Source: Selenomonadales bacterium
Lineage (GTDB): Bacteria > Bacillota > Negativicutes > Sporomusales > UBA7701
Assembly (NCBI GenBank): GCA_018434945.1
Contig: JAHDOI010000028.1
Span: forward strand, 1 to 64,000
Direction: 5' to 3'
DNA length: 64,000 nt
The notes beneath the pieces were generated by a model. That model was given only the letters and a program-made list of their open reading frames with translations, did no database searches and had not been told where the DNA came from. Shown here piece after piece: positions 23,665 to 31,069 of this stretch. The position numbers and the translations under genes were made by a program. Position 1 is the first letter of the stretch, and every line of letters begins with the position of its first letter.

Positions 23665-24365
23665 CGCCCCTCCCCCTTTCCGCTATGCTGCAGGTATGTG
23701 AGCAGGGCGACGACGCTGTAGGCGACGAAGAGGAGGACGAAGGCGATGGCGATGGCGATGTCGTAGTTGCCTTTGCCGACTTCCATGACGGTGGCGGTGG
23801 TGAGCACCCTGGTCTGGCCTTTGATGTTACCGCCGACCATCATCGAGGCGCCGACTTCGGAGACGACGCCGCCGAAGCCGGCGATTACGGCGGCCATGAG
23901 GCCGAGCTTCGCTTCGCGGATTAGCTGCCAGTTGACCTGCCAGCTCGTCGCCCCGAGGGAGAGGAGCTGGAGGCGGAGTTTGGGGCTCAAGCTGCCGATG
24001 GCGGCGAAGGACAGGCCGGCGATTATGGGGCTGGCGATGACGGCCTGGGCGATGATGATGGCCCAGGGGGTGTACATGAGGCCGAGGGCGCCGAGGGGGC
24101 CGTAGCGCCACAGGAGCAGGCTGACGAACAGGCCGACGACGACCGGCGGCAAGCCCATGGAGAAGTTTACGAAGCTGACGAGGAGCCGTTTGCCGGGAAA
24201 TTCCCTGAGGGCCAGCCACAGGCCGACAGGCAGGCCGAGGAGCACGCTGATGATTGTCGCCAGCCCGGATACCCTGAGGGTGAGGAAGATGACGTCATAT
24301 AGTTCGGGGTCGCCGCCCGCGAGCAGGGCAAAAGCCTGCGCGAGGCCCTGCCAGATGTCGTGCAT
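23661..24365 (-). CDS. tupB: Tungstate-type ABC transporter permease
   Basis: The 234-residue protein has five or six membrane helices and the family features LRVSGLATIISVLLGLPVG, a FSMGLPPVVVGL block and the FGGVVSEVGASMMVGGNI segment; an EAA-like loop (LSLGATSWQVNWQLI) would touch the ATPase. This is the pattern of TupB permeases for tungstate. The ATG follows AAGGAG. The start is 188 bases downstream of the MoeB-like gene, with repeat R6 in between, so transcription may or may not run through. I infer tungstate from both family and context. Confidence 0.82.
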   Translation of the reverse strand: MHDIWQGLAQAFALLAGGDPELYDVIFLTLRVSGLATIISVLLGLPVGLWLALREFPGKRLLVSFVNFSMGLPPVVVGLFVSLLLWRYGPLGALGLMYTPWAIIIAQAVIASPIIAGLSFAAIGSLSPKLRLQLLSLGATSWQVNWQLIREAKLGLMAAVIAGFGGVVSEVGASMMVGGNIKGQTRVLTTATVMEVGKGNYDIAIAIAFVLLFVAYSVVALLTYLQHSGKGEGR

Positions 24366-24426
24366 AGGCGCTCCTTGGTGTTGTCTTTGTCGTTCCGGCG
24401 ATCTGCCGGGGCCTGTAGGGAAAACT

Positions 24427-24550
24427 CAGGCTGGCTAGAAAGGTCCAGATGCAAGGCGCACCGCAGGCTGACACCGGAAGCGTACACGAACGTACGCTGA
24501 GGATGGCAGCCGAGGAGCAACGCCGCAGATGGGCCTTTATCGACAGCCGG
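24427..24550. repeat. Dispersed intergenic repeat, copy R6
   Basis: AGGCTGGC with AGAAAGGTCCAGATGC on the left faces GCAGATGGGCCTTTATC with GACAGCCGG on the right. The centre reads GCGTAC ACGAAC GTACGC. The right end is three bases from the stop codon of the MoeB-like gene. Confidence 0.75.
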
Positions 24551-24553
24551 CTG

Positions 24554-25285
24554 TCAGCCGAGGGTGAAGATTTCGAAAAGGTTGAGTTCGGTATCGAAGT
24601 AGAGCAGCTGGCGGCTTAGGGGGCGGCCGACGCCGGTGAGGATTTTGACGACTTCCTGCACCTGCAGCGAGGCGGCGAGGGCCGGGGTGGCCGCCGGGTT
24701 GCCGAGGGCTGTTTCGATGCCTTTGGCCTGGCCGGCGCACAGTTTGTAGATCCTGTCGAGTCCGGGGTCGCCGGGGAGGATGGTGGCTATCTGGCCGGTG
24801 AAGCCGGCGATGGCGCCATGGACGAGGGGGATGCCGAGGTTGCTGGCCGTCCGGCCTAGAATCAGCCGGGTTTCGATGTTGTCAAGGGCGTCGACGACGA
24901 CGTCGATGCCGGCGAGGAGGCCGGCGGCGTTATCGGCGCAGAGCATGGCGGGCACGGCGTCGACGGTGACTTCGGCGTTGATGGCCGTCACCCGCGCGGC
25001 GGCGGCCGCGGCTTTGTTCATGCCCAGGTTATGCTCGGTGGCCAGTATCTGGCGATTGAGGTTGTGGGCGGCGAAGGTGTCGCCGTCGATGACTTTGAGG
25101 TACCCTATCCCCTGCCGGGCGAGCAGTTCGACGATTGTGCCGCCGAGGCCGCCGGCGCCGATGACGGCGACTTTGGCTTCAAGGAGGCGCGCCTGACCGG
25201 CGGCGCCGATGGTGCCGATGTTGCGGCGGTAGCGCTCGGGCACGTGGCCGGCGGCGAGCAGGGCGAGCGTTTCTGCACGGCCCAT
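24554..25285 (-). CDS. HesA/MoeB/ThiF family adenylyltransferase
   Basis: The protein has 243 residues from the ATG at 25285. It has the nucleotide loop VIGAGGLGG, the arginine of NLNRQ, the lysine of MNKA and the aspartate of VDALDN, so the adenylation site is complete. The zinc-binding CxxC pairs of MoeB are missing; only one cysteine (LCAGQ) is left there. Such enzymes activate the C-terminal glycine of MoaD-like proteins for sulphur transfer in pterin cofactor synthesis. It follows the GG-ending MoaD gene by one base, so the two probably work as a pair. Confidence 0.85.
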   Translation of the reverse strand: MGRAETLALLAAGHVPERYRRNIGTIGAAGQARLLEAKVAVIGAGGLGGTIVELLARQGIGYLKVIDGDTFAAHNLNRQILATEHNLGMNKAAAAAARVTAINAEVTVDAVPAMLCADNAAGLLAGIDVVVDALDNIETRLILGRTASNLGIPLVHGAIAGFTGQIATILPGDPGLDRIYKLCAGQAKGIETALGNPAATPALAASLQVQEVVKILTGVGRPLSRQLLYFDTELNLFEIFTLG

Positions 25286-25286
25286 G

Positions 25287-25523
25287 TCAGCCACCACCCA
25301 GGGGCGGGAAGAGGCCGAGGCGGTCGCCGTCCATGAGCGTCCGGCCGAGTTCGGCGGCGACGCCGTTGACCATTATCATGCGGACGTCGGCGGGGTCGAT
25401 TTTGACGAGCCCCAGCACCTCGGCGACGGTGGCGCCGTCGGGGATGTCGAGGGGGACGACGCCGTCGGGAGAGGCCGGGGCCGCCTGACGCAGCGTGGCG
25501 TATAGGCGCACTTCGAGCCGCAT
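25287..25523 (-). CDS. moaD: MoaD/ThiS family sulphur carrier (GG-ending)
   Basis: The 78-residue protein has a beta-grasp (ubiquitin-like) fold pattern: a strand (LEVRLYATLRQA), a helix with GATVAEVLGLV, an IMVNG strand and a DGDRLGLFPPLGGG ending. The terminal glycines are intact, so it can be adenylated and thiolated and serve as the sulphur donor for molybdopterin. It sits between a second MoaD-like gene and the MoeB-like gene with gaps of one to two bases, a fully coupled set. The start follows AAGGGG. Confidence 0.85.
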   Translation of the reverse strand: MRLEVRLYATLRQAAPASPDGVVPLDIPDGATVAEVLGLVKIDPADVRMIMVNGVAAELGRTLMDGDRLGLFPPLGGG

Positions 25524-25525
25524 GA

Positions 25526-25825
25526 CTATTCCCCTTCGCCGGGCAGTTTGCGTTTGAAGCCGAGCAGTACGCGGTAGGGTCCGGGGATGCCGGGCGGGGC
25601 AAGGGCTACGCGGTCGCCGGGGTTGACGACGGCGACGGGCGGGAGCGAGACTTTGCCGTTGATGAAGATGCCTTCTACTTGTTCGACGGGGATGTCGAGC
25701 TTGGCGAGCAGTTCGCAGCCGCTGGTGGGGCCGTCGAGGCTCAGCTGGCGGGGATTGCCCCAGCCGCGCTCGCGGAAGGTGTCGGCGAGGCCCATGAAGG
25801 CCCTCAGTTCGATGGTTCCACTCAT
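25526..25825 (-). CDS. MoaD/ThiS-like beta-grasp protein without GG terminus
   Basis: The ATG at 25825, after GGGAGGGATATTG, gives 99 residues. The core resembles MoaD (IELRAF strand, a helix with CELLAKLDIP, GIFINGKVS, and VNPGDRVALAPPG), but the chain continues for about 18 residues (GPYRVLLGFKRKLPGEGE) and has no terminal GG. It thus cannot be a normal sulphur carrier unless the tail is cut. It is part of the AOR cofactor gene set. A structural or regulatory role in pterin assembly is possible. Confidence 0.7.
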   Translation of the reverse strand: MSGTIELRAFMGLADTFRERGWGNPRQLSLDGPTSGCELLAKLDIPVEQVEGIFINGKVSLPPVAVVNPGDRVALAPPGIPGPYRVLLGFKRKLPGEGE

Positions 25826-25842
25826 CAATATCCCTCCCTGGG

Positions 25843-27807
25843 TTATTGGCGGTCCGCCGTTTTCCCGGAGCCGCCGGCGATTATCCGGCCTGCGCCCTCC
25901 AGGTCGTACCCGCCGAGGGCTTCGACCTCGCGGCGGAATTCACCGCTGCGCAGGATTTCGATGATGTATTGGCCGCGCGCGTCGTCGGCCGCGAAGTTGA
26001 GGATGAGGTCGTACTGTTCCTGGGCGACGGGGATGAAGTCGAGGCCGAGGGCGAGGGCGGCCGCCTGAACGCCGAGGCCGGCGTCGGCCGCGCCGGCGGC
26101 GACGGAGGCCGCGACAGCCATGTGGGTGCCGACTTCCTTTTCGTAGCCGGTTATTGCATCCGGGTCGATGCCCGCCTGGCCGAGGCGGTAGTCGAGCAGC
26201 ATCCGCGTGCCCGAGCCGCGCTGCCTGTTGACGAAGACCAGGTCAGGCCTGGCGAGGTCGGCGAGGGTGGTTATGCCCCGCGGGTTGCCGGCGGGGACGA
26301 TGAGGCCCTGCTGGCGCATGGCCATGTGGACGAGCAGCCAGTCGCCGCCGGGAAGGAATTTTTCGACCTGGGAGACGTTGTATTGCCCGGTGGCGGCGTC
26401 GAGCAGGTGGATGCCGGCGATGTGGGCCTCGTTGTTGCGGATGGCCATCATGCCGCCCATGCTGCCGACGTTGGCGCATGCGAGGGAGAGGTTGCCCGAG
26501 CGGCGGCGGAGGTGGACGCCGAGGATGTCGAGGGCCATGTCGTGGCTGCCGACGGCGAGGATGGTGTCGGCGGCCCGGATGCGGCCGAGCGGCGTGACGG
26601 GCAGGACGGCCCCGGCGGCAAGGCCGGTGCTGGCTTCGTCGACGACGATGAGGCCCTGGGCCTTGGTGAGTGAGGAGATGAGGCCGGCGCCCCGCGCCTG
26701 GGGAGCGGCGACCGTTTTGCCGCGGATGCTGCCGAGCGATACTCTGATGTATTCTTCGACGCCGATGGCGGAGGCGACCTGTTTGACGAGGGCGGCTTCG
26801 ACGGGGGCCGGCTCAGGGACGGGCAGTTTTTGCCGGGCGAGCAGGGCGTCGCGGACGAACAGTTCGGCGGTGAGCATGGCGGAGACCGGGTAACCGGGCA
26901 GACCGATGACGGGTTTGCCCTGGCAGAGGGCGAGGACTACGGGTTTGCCGGGTTTGATCGCCACGCCGTGGACGAGGACTTCGCCAAGCTCGGCGAGGAC
27001 GTCGGCGGTGTAGTCTTCGCGGCCCGCCGAGGTGCCGGCGTTGATGACGACCATGTCGCAGGTCTGGAGGCTGGCGAAGACGGTTTGTTTGATGGCCTGG
27101 CCGTTGTCGCGGACGATGGGCAGGCGCACGGGCTCGCCGCCCCAGGCGGCCACGGCGGCCGCGAGCATATGGGAGTTGACGTCGAGGATGGCGCCGGGCT
27201 TGAGTTCGGCGCTGGTGGCGACGAGTTCGTCGCCGGTGGGGATGACGGCGATACGGGGCTTTCTGACTACTTCTATCGTTTCCAGGCCGGCCGCGAGGAG
27301 GGCGGCGATGTCGACCGGGGTGATGACGTGGTATTCGGGGACGATCATTTCCTGGGCGACGATGTCTTCGCCGATGATGCGGACATGCTGCCAGGGTGTG
27401 GCGGCGGCGGTTATCTCGGCCGCCGCGCCGTCGATGTGGATGTCTTCGATCATGATGACGGCGTTGGTGCCGGCCGGCATGGCGTCGCCGGTGTCGACCA
27501 TGTAACAGCCACCCGGTTCGAACGGTCTGGCGGCGCTGAGGAGGGTGAGGCGGCGGGGGGCGGTCTCCTGGGCGCCGAAGGTGTCGGCGGCGCGGACGGC
27601 AATGCCGTCCATGGCGGCGCCGTTGTAATGGGGCACGGAGTTTTTGGCGTAAACCGAGGCTGCGGTGACCCTGCCGAGGGCGGCGTCGACTGCCACCGCC
27701 TCGGCGGGCGGCGCGGCGAAGTAGCCGCTTTCTTCGAGGCTTTGCCGCCAGAGTTCCTGCGCCTGCCGGCGTGAGAGGCAATTGAGGTAGGCCTTGTTTT
27801 TACGCAT
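25843..27807 (-). CDS. moeA: MoeA - periplasmic-binding-protein-like fusion
   Basis: The 654-residue protein has a full MoeA part (about residues 10-410) with YNGAAMDGIAV, VDTGDAMPAGTNAVIM, the INAGTSAGREDYTADVL block and GLPGYPVSA. A PBP/LysR-substrate-like domain follows (about 425-650, with ILGVHLRRRSGNLS, VNRQRGSGTRMLLDY and AAGAADAGLGV). MoeA inserts molybdate or tungstate into adenylated pterin. The C-terminal domain resembles those that bind small oxyanions, so it may select the metal. The ATG follows GGGAGGAAAC. A second, shorter MoeA follows upstream in the same unit. Confidence 0.9.
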   Translation of the reverse strand: MRKNKAYLNCLSRRQAQELWRQSLEESGYFAAPPAEAVAVDAALGRVTAASVYAKNSVPHYNGAAMDGIAVRAADTFGAQETAPRRLTLLSAARPFEPGGCYMVDTGDAMPAGTNAVIMIEDIHIDGAAAEITAAATPWQHVRIIGEDIVAQEMIVPEYHVITPVDIAALLAAGLETIEVVRKPRIAVIPTGDELVATSAELKPGAILDVNSHMLAAAVAAWGGEPVRLPIVRDNGQAIKQTVFASLQTCDMVVINAGTSAGREDYTADVLAELGEVLVHGVAIKPGKPVVLALCQGKPVIGLPGYPVSAMLTAELFVRDALLARQKLPVPEPAPVEAALVKQVASAIGVEEYIRVSLGSIRGKTVAAPQARGAGLISSLTKAQGLIVVDEASTGLAAGAVLPVTPLGRIRAADTILAVGSHDMALDILGVHLRRRSGNLSLACANVGSMGGMMAIRNNEAHIAGIHLLDAATGQYNVSQVEKFLPGGDWLLVHMAMRQQGLIVPAGNPRGITTLADLARPDLVFVNRQRGSGTRMLLDYRLGQAGIDPDAITGYEKEVGTHMAVAASVAAGAADAGLGVQAAALALGLDFIPVAQEQYDLILNFAADDARGQYIIEILRSGEFRREVEALGGYDLEGAGRIIAGGSGKTADRQ

Positions 27808-27819
27808 GTTTCCTCCCGG

Positions 27820-29061
27820 TTACTCCGCGGTCCTGATAAGCGTCACTTCCACTGCGTCGCCGCCGTAGAGGCCGCTTTTTTCGGCCGGGATATGGATAAC
27901 GCCGTCGGCGTGGGCGATCGTGCTGATGAGCCCCGATTTGCCGAGGATGGGTTCGGCGCTGTATTGTCCCTGTTGCTTGTCGAGGCGGACGTTGACGAAG
28001 TCGTCGCGCCCCGGGGAAGATGCGATGTTGCGGGCGAGGCTGGCGGGCAGTCCCGGCGGTCCGCCGCCGGTGCGGCCGAGGAGCATGTGTACGGCCGGTT
28101 TGACGAGTTGGCCGCAGACGGTCATGGCGGCCACGGGATGGCCGGGGAGACCGAAGACGGGTACGGCGCCGACCATGCCGAAGATGGTGGGGCGGCCGGG
28201 TTTGACGGCAACGCCGTGGATGAGGACGCCGGGGGCGCCTAGGGAGCCGATGGCTTTGACGGTGTAGTCGCGCGCCCCGACCGAGCTGCCGCCGGAGATG
28301 ACTACCATCCGGTAGGCGGCGACGGCTTCAGCGAGGACGGCGCGGAAGTCTTCGTAGCTGTCTTTTACTATGCCCAGGCGGGTGACGGAGCAGCCGGCCT
28401 CGGTGAGCATGGCGCCGAGGGCGTAGGAGTTGACGTCCCTTATCTGGCCGCCGGCGGGGGTACGGTCTATTTCGACAAGTTCGTCGCCGCTGGAGATTAC
28501 GGCCACGGCCGGTTTTTCGCGGACGGCCACGCGGACGATGCCGCAGGCGGCGAGGATGCCGATGTGCTGGGGGGCGATGAGCCGGCCGGCGGCGAGGATG
28601 ACGTCGTCGGCAGCTACGTCTTCGCCTCTGGCGACGACGTTTTCGCCGGGGGCGGCGACTTTGAGGACGAGGAGGGTGGCGGCGTCGGGCCGGTCGGTGT
28701 GTTCGACCATGACGACGGCGTCGGCGCCGGGCGGCAGCATGCCGCCGGTTGGTATGGCCACGGCCTGGCCGGGACGGAGGGCGGATTCCGCAGCCTCTCC
28801 CATGATGATTTCACCGACAACGGTGAGCAGGGCGGGGACGGTTTCGCCGGCGCCGAAGGTGTCGGCGCTGCGGACGGCGAAGCCGTCGACGCTTGAGCGG
28901 CTGAACGGGGGCTGGTCTTCGCCGGCCAGGATGTCGTCGGCAGCAACCCTGCCGAGGGCGTCGGGCAGGTGGACGAGTTCGCGGCCTGTCCCGATCCCTT
29001 CCAGGCTGGCGGCGATTATTTCGCGCGCTGCGGTTAGCGGCATGTATTGGAAAAAGTCCAA
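27820..29061 (-). CDS. moeA: Molybdopterin molybdenumtransferase MoeA
   Basis: The start is a TTG at 29061 after GGGGTGAG, giving 413 residues. Motifs of the family are FSRSSVDGFAV near the start, IPTGGMLPPGADAVVMVEHTD, ISGGSSVGARDYT and GLPGHPVAAM. It has no extra C-terminal domain, unlike its neighbour. Two MoeA paralogues side by side are typical where both molybdenum and tungsten cofactors are made. It lies 80 bases after the AOR stop, with a terminator hairpin in the gap, and 12 bases before the MoeA fusion gene. Confidence 0.92.
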   Translation of the reverse strand: MDFFQYMPLTAAREIIAASLEGIGTGRELVHLPDALGRVAADDILAGEDQPPFSRSSVDGFAVRSADTFGAGETVPALLTVVGEIIMGEAAESALRPGQAVAIPTGGMLPPGADAVVMVEHTDRPDAATLLVLKVAAPGENVVARGEDVAADDVILAAGRLIAPQHIGILAACGIVRVAVREKPAVAVISSGDELVEIDRTPAGGQIRDVNSYALGAMLTEAGCSVTRLGIVKDSYEDFRAVLAEAVAAYRMVVISGGSSVGARDYTVKAIGSLGAPGVLIHGVAVKPGRPTIFGMVGAVPVFGLPGHPVAAMTVCGQLVKPAVHMLLGRTGGGPPGLPASLARNIASSPGRDDFVNVRLDKQQGQYSAEPILGKSGLISTIAHADGVIHIPAEKSGLYGGDAVEVTLIRTAE

Positions 29062-29095
29062 GGCTGGCTCACCCCGTCATTGTCTTATTAGAAAC

Positions 29096-29124
29096 GACCC
29101 GGCCGGGGTTAACCCGGCCAGGTC
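29096..29124 (-). terminator. Terminator after the AOR gene
   Basis: On the minus strand an 11-pair GC-rich stem with one mismatch is followed by GTTTCT. The T tract is weak, so some read-through into moeA is likely. Confidence 0.55.
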
Positions 29125-29141
29125 GGTCTCCGCTTTTATTG

Positions 29142-30863
29142 TCAGAAGTTGAAGACTGTGTCGAGGTCTTTTTTCGGGATGTCGAATACGGTGTTGTGCG
29201 GCGGCAGCGGCTCTTTGCGGAAGAACTCAGGCAGGTCGTCGTCGCCCGCGCCGATGCCGGCGCCGGCGTTGAAGGCGCGCTCGTCGCGCAGCACCTGTTT
29301 GCCCATCTCGAGGTAGTCGCCGGCGGTCTTGTTCCAGCCGAAGCGCGCATTGCACATCTCGACGATGCCGTCGAGGGCTTCGGGGATGTCGAGGACGGCG
29401 AAGGCGACGAACAGGCAGAGGCCGGTGCTGTCGAGGAAGGCGGTCGCGATCTGGAGGTTGCGGGACAGGTCGACCTGACCTTCGGGTTTGAGCGGGTCGA
29501 CTTTGCCGCCGACGCTGAGGATATTGGCGGTGACGGAGTAGCCGGCTGTGTGGTCGGCGCCCATGGTGGTGGTGGCGTAGGTTACGCCGACGCCTTTGAC
29601 GGCGCGCGGGTCGTAGGCGGGGATGGCCTGGCCCTTGACGGTGGGCACGCGGCGCACGCCGTAGGTCTTGCCGGTCAGCTCGGCGCCGCCGCCGAGGATG
29701 CGGCCGAGCGGGGTGGCTTTGCCGACTTCTTTGATGAGTTCGATGGCCGCCTTGCCGTCGCCGAAGCTGGCTACGCCGCCTTCCATGGCCACGCCGAGGG
29801 TTACGCCCATCTCGATTGTGTCGACGCCGATGTCGTCGCACAGTCTGTTCATGACGGCGATGTCGTCGAGGTTGTCGACGCCGATGTCGGCGCCGAGCGA
29901 CCAGCAGCTCTCGTACTCGAGGCCGCCGGTGAGCACTTCGCCTTTTTTGTCTTTGTAGATGTTGGAGCAGCGGATTATGCAGCCGGGCGAGCAGGCGTGG
30001 CCGGTCTTGCCGCCGCGCTCTTTGGCGGTGGCGTTGAGCGTCTCGCCGCCGATGTTGTTGGCGCCTTCGAAGCGGCCGCTGCTGAAGTTGCGGGTGGGCA
30101 GGCCGCCGGCTTCGCTGAGGATGTTGACGAGGACGTCGGTGCCGTAGGTGGGCAGGCCCTGACTGGTGACGGGGTGGGTCAGGAGGGCGTTGGCCAGTTT
30201 CTTGGTGCCGGCGCGGAAGGCGGCTTCGTCGGCGAAGGGAACCATCTGGGTGCCGGCGTCGTCGGCGATGATGGCTTTGACGCTCTTGCTGCCCATGACG
30301 GCGCCGAGGCCGCCGCGGCCGGCCTGGCGCGTGGGAGCGCCTTCCATGTCGGTGAAGCCGACGCAGGCCGAGGCCATCTTGTTTTCGCCGGCGGTGCCGA
30401 TACAGCCGATGGCGACTTTTTCGCCGTATTTCTGCTGCAGTTTGGCGACGGTGTCGTAGATGTCGAGGCCCTTGAGCTCAGGCATTTCCTCGACGACGAG
30501 GCCGGCGGCCGATACTTTCAGGACATAGGCGGTGTCTTTGGCGGGAAGGTCTTCGACGATGATGCCGCGGATACCGAGGCGGCCGAGCTTGTTGCCCATG
30601 GCGCCGCCGACGTTGCTTTCCTTGATGGTGCCGGTCAGCGGGCTCTTGGCGCCGAGCGACATGCGGCCGGCGTTGGGGGCGCCGGTGCCGGAAAGCAGGC
30701 CGGTGACAAAAACGAGCTTGTTGCTGGCGCCCAGCGGGTGGGCCTGGGGATCGACTTCGGCGCTGACGATGCGGGAGCTCAGTGCCCGTCCGCCCAGTCC
30801 CTGGTATTGCGCGCCGTCGTCTTTGCTCACCGCCAGGGTGGCCATGTTGACCCGGTAAAACAT
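29142..30863 (-). CDS. aor: Aldehyde ferredoxin oxidoreductase family protein (W/Mo pterin)
   Basis: The 573-residue protein is a member of the AOR/FOR/GAPOR family of tungstopterin enzymes. Ligands for the [4Fe-4S] centre are seen in CSPGCIIRC near residues 289-297 and a distant cysteine in TGLCLF near 480. Pterin-binding features include NVGGAMGNKLG and RGGLGAVMGSK. The usual reaction is oxidation of an aldehyde to a carboxylate with ferredoxin as acceptor, or the reverse. It is cytoplasmic. The ATG follows GGAGGAGATTGC. A sigma-54 promoter lies 68-83 bases upstream, and cofactor genes follow. Confidence 0.93.
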   Translation of the reverse strand: MFYRVNMATLAVSKDDGAQYQGLGGRALSSRIVSAEVDPQAHPLGASNKLVFVTGLLSGTGAPNAGRMSLGAKSPLTGTIKESNVGGAMGNKLGRLGIRGIIVEDLPAKDTAYVLKVSAAGLVVEEMPELKGLDIYDTVAKLQQKYGEKVAIGCIGTAGENKMASACVGFTDMEGAPTRQAGRGGLGAVMGSKSVKAIIADDAGTQMVPFADEAAFRAGTKKLANALLTHPVTSQGLPTYGTDVLVNILSEAGGLPTRNFSSGRFEGANNIGGETLNATAKERGGKTGHACSPGCIIRCSNIYKDKKGEVLTGGLEYESCWSLGADIGVDNLDDIAVMNRLCDDIGVDTIEMGVTLGVAMEGGVASFGDGKAAIELIKEVGKATPLGRILGGGAELTGKTYGVRRVPTVKGQAIPAYDPRAVKGVGVTYATTTMGADHTAGYSVTANILSVGGKVDPLKPEGQVDLSRNLQIATAFLDSTGLCLFVAFAVLDIPEALDGIVEMCNARFGWNKTAGDYLEMGKQVLRDERAFNAGAGIGAGDDDLPEFFRKEPLPPHNTVFDIPKKDLDTVFNF

Positions 30864-30930
30864 GCAATCTCCTCCTTTTGATTACCTTAACTCCGCGTGT
30901 TGGCTAACGCTGGTCGTCCGTCTTAATAAA

Positions 30931-30947
30931 TGCAAGAGACGTGCCAA
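30931..30947 (-). promoter_or_regulatory. Sigma-54 promoter of the AOR gene
   Basis: On the minus strand TGGCACG, four bases, then TTGCA is a near-perfect -24/-12 promoter. The expected start site is about 57 bases before the AOR ATG. Confidence 0.85.
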
Positions 30948-31029
30948 GCCGCGGGCGTGGTAACCGGCGCCGCCCCATCGGGCGAGGAGCGCGTTCACAG
31001 TAAAAAGTGTACCTATTGTGTAATATTGT

Positions 31030-31069
31030 TGTCATGTTTAGGTGACATATTTGTTACATATTTGTGTCA
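31030..31069. promoter_or_regulatory. Candidate enhancer sites for the AOR activator
   Basis: Three half-sites, TGTCA (31030-31034), TGACA (31043-31047) and TGTCA (31065-31069), form inverted pairs 85-140 bases upstream of the sigma-54 promoter, at the usual enhancer distance. Confidence 0.5.

Noticed and set aside
24366..24426. Possible molybdenum/tungsten cofactor riboswitch before tupB
   Set aside because: The space is too short and I see no multi-stem leader; the gap is mainly repeat R6.
2061..24550. Repeat family as CRISPR or insertion sequences
   Set aside because: Copies are far apart, carry no spacers and no transposase, and show no target duplications that I can see.
29139..30881. 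580-codon open frame antisense to AOR
   Set aside because: Low-complexity, Gly/Ala/Asp-rich shadow of the AOR gene without start signals.
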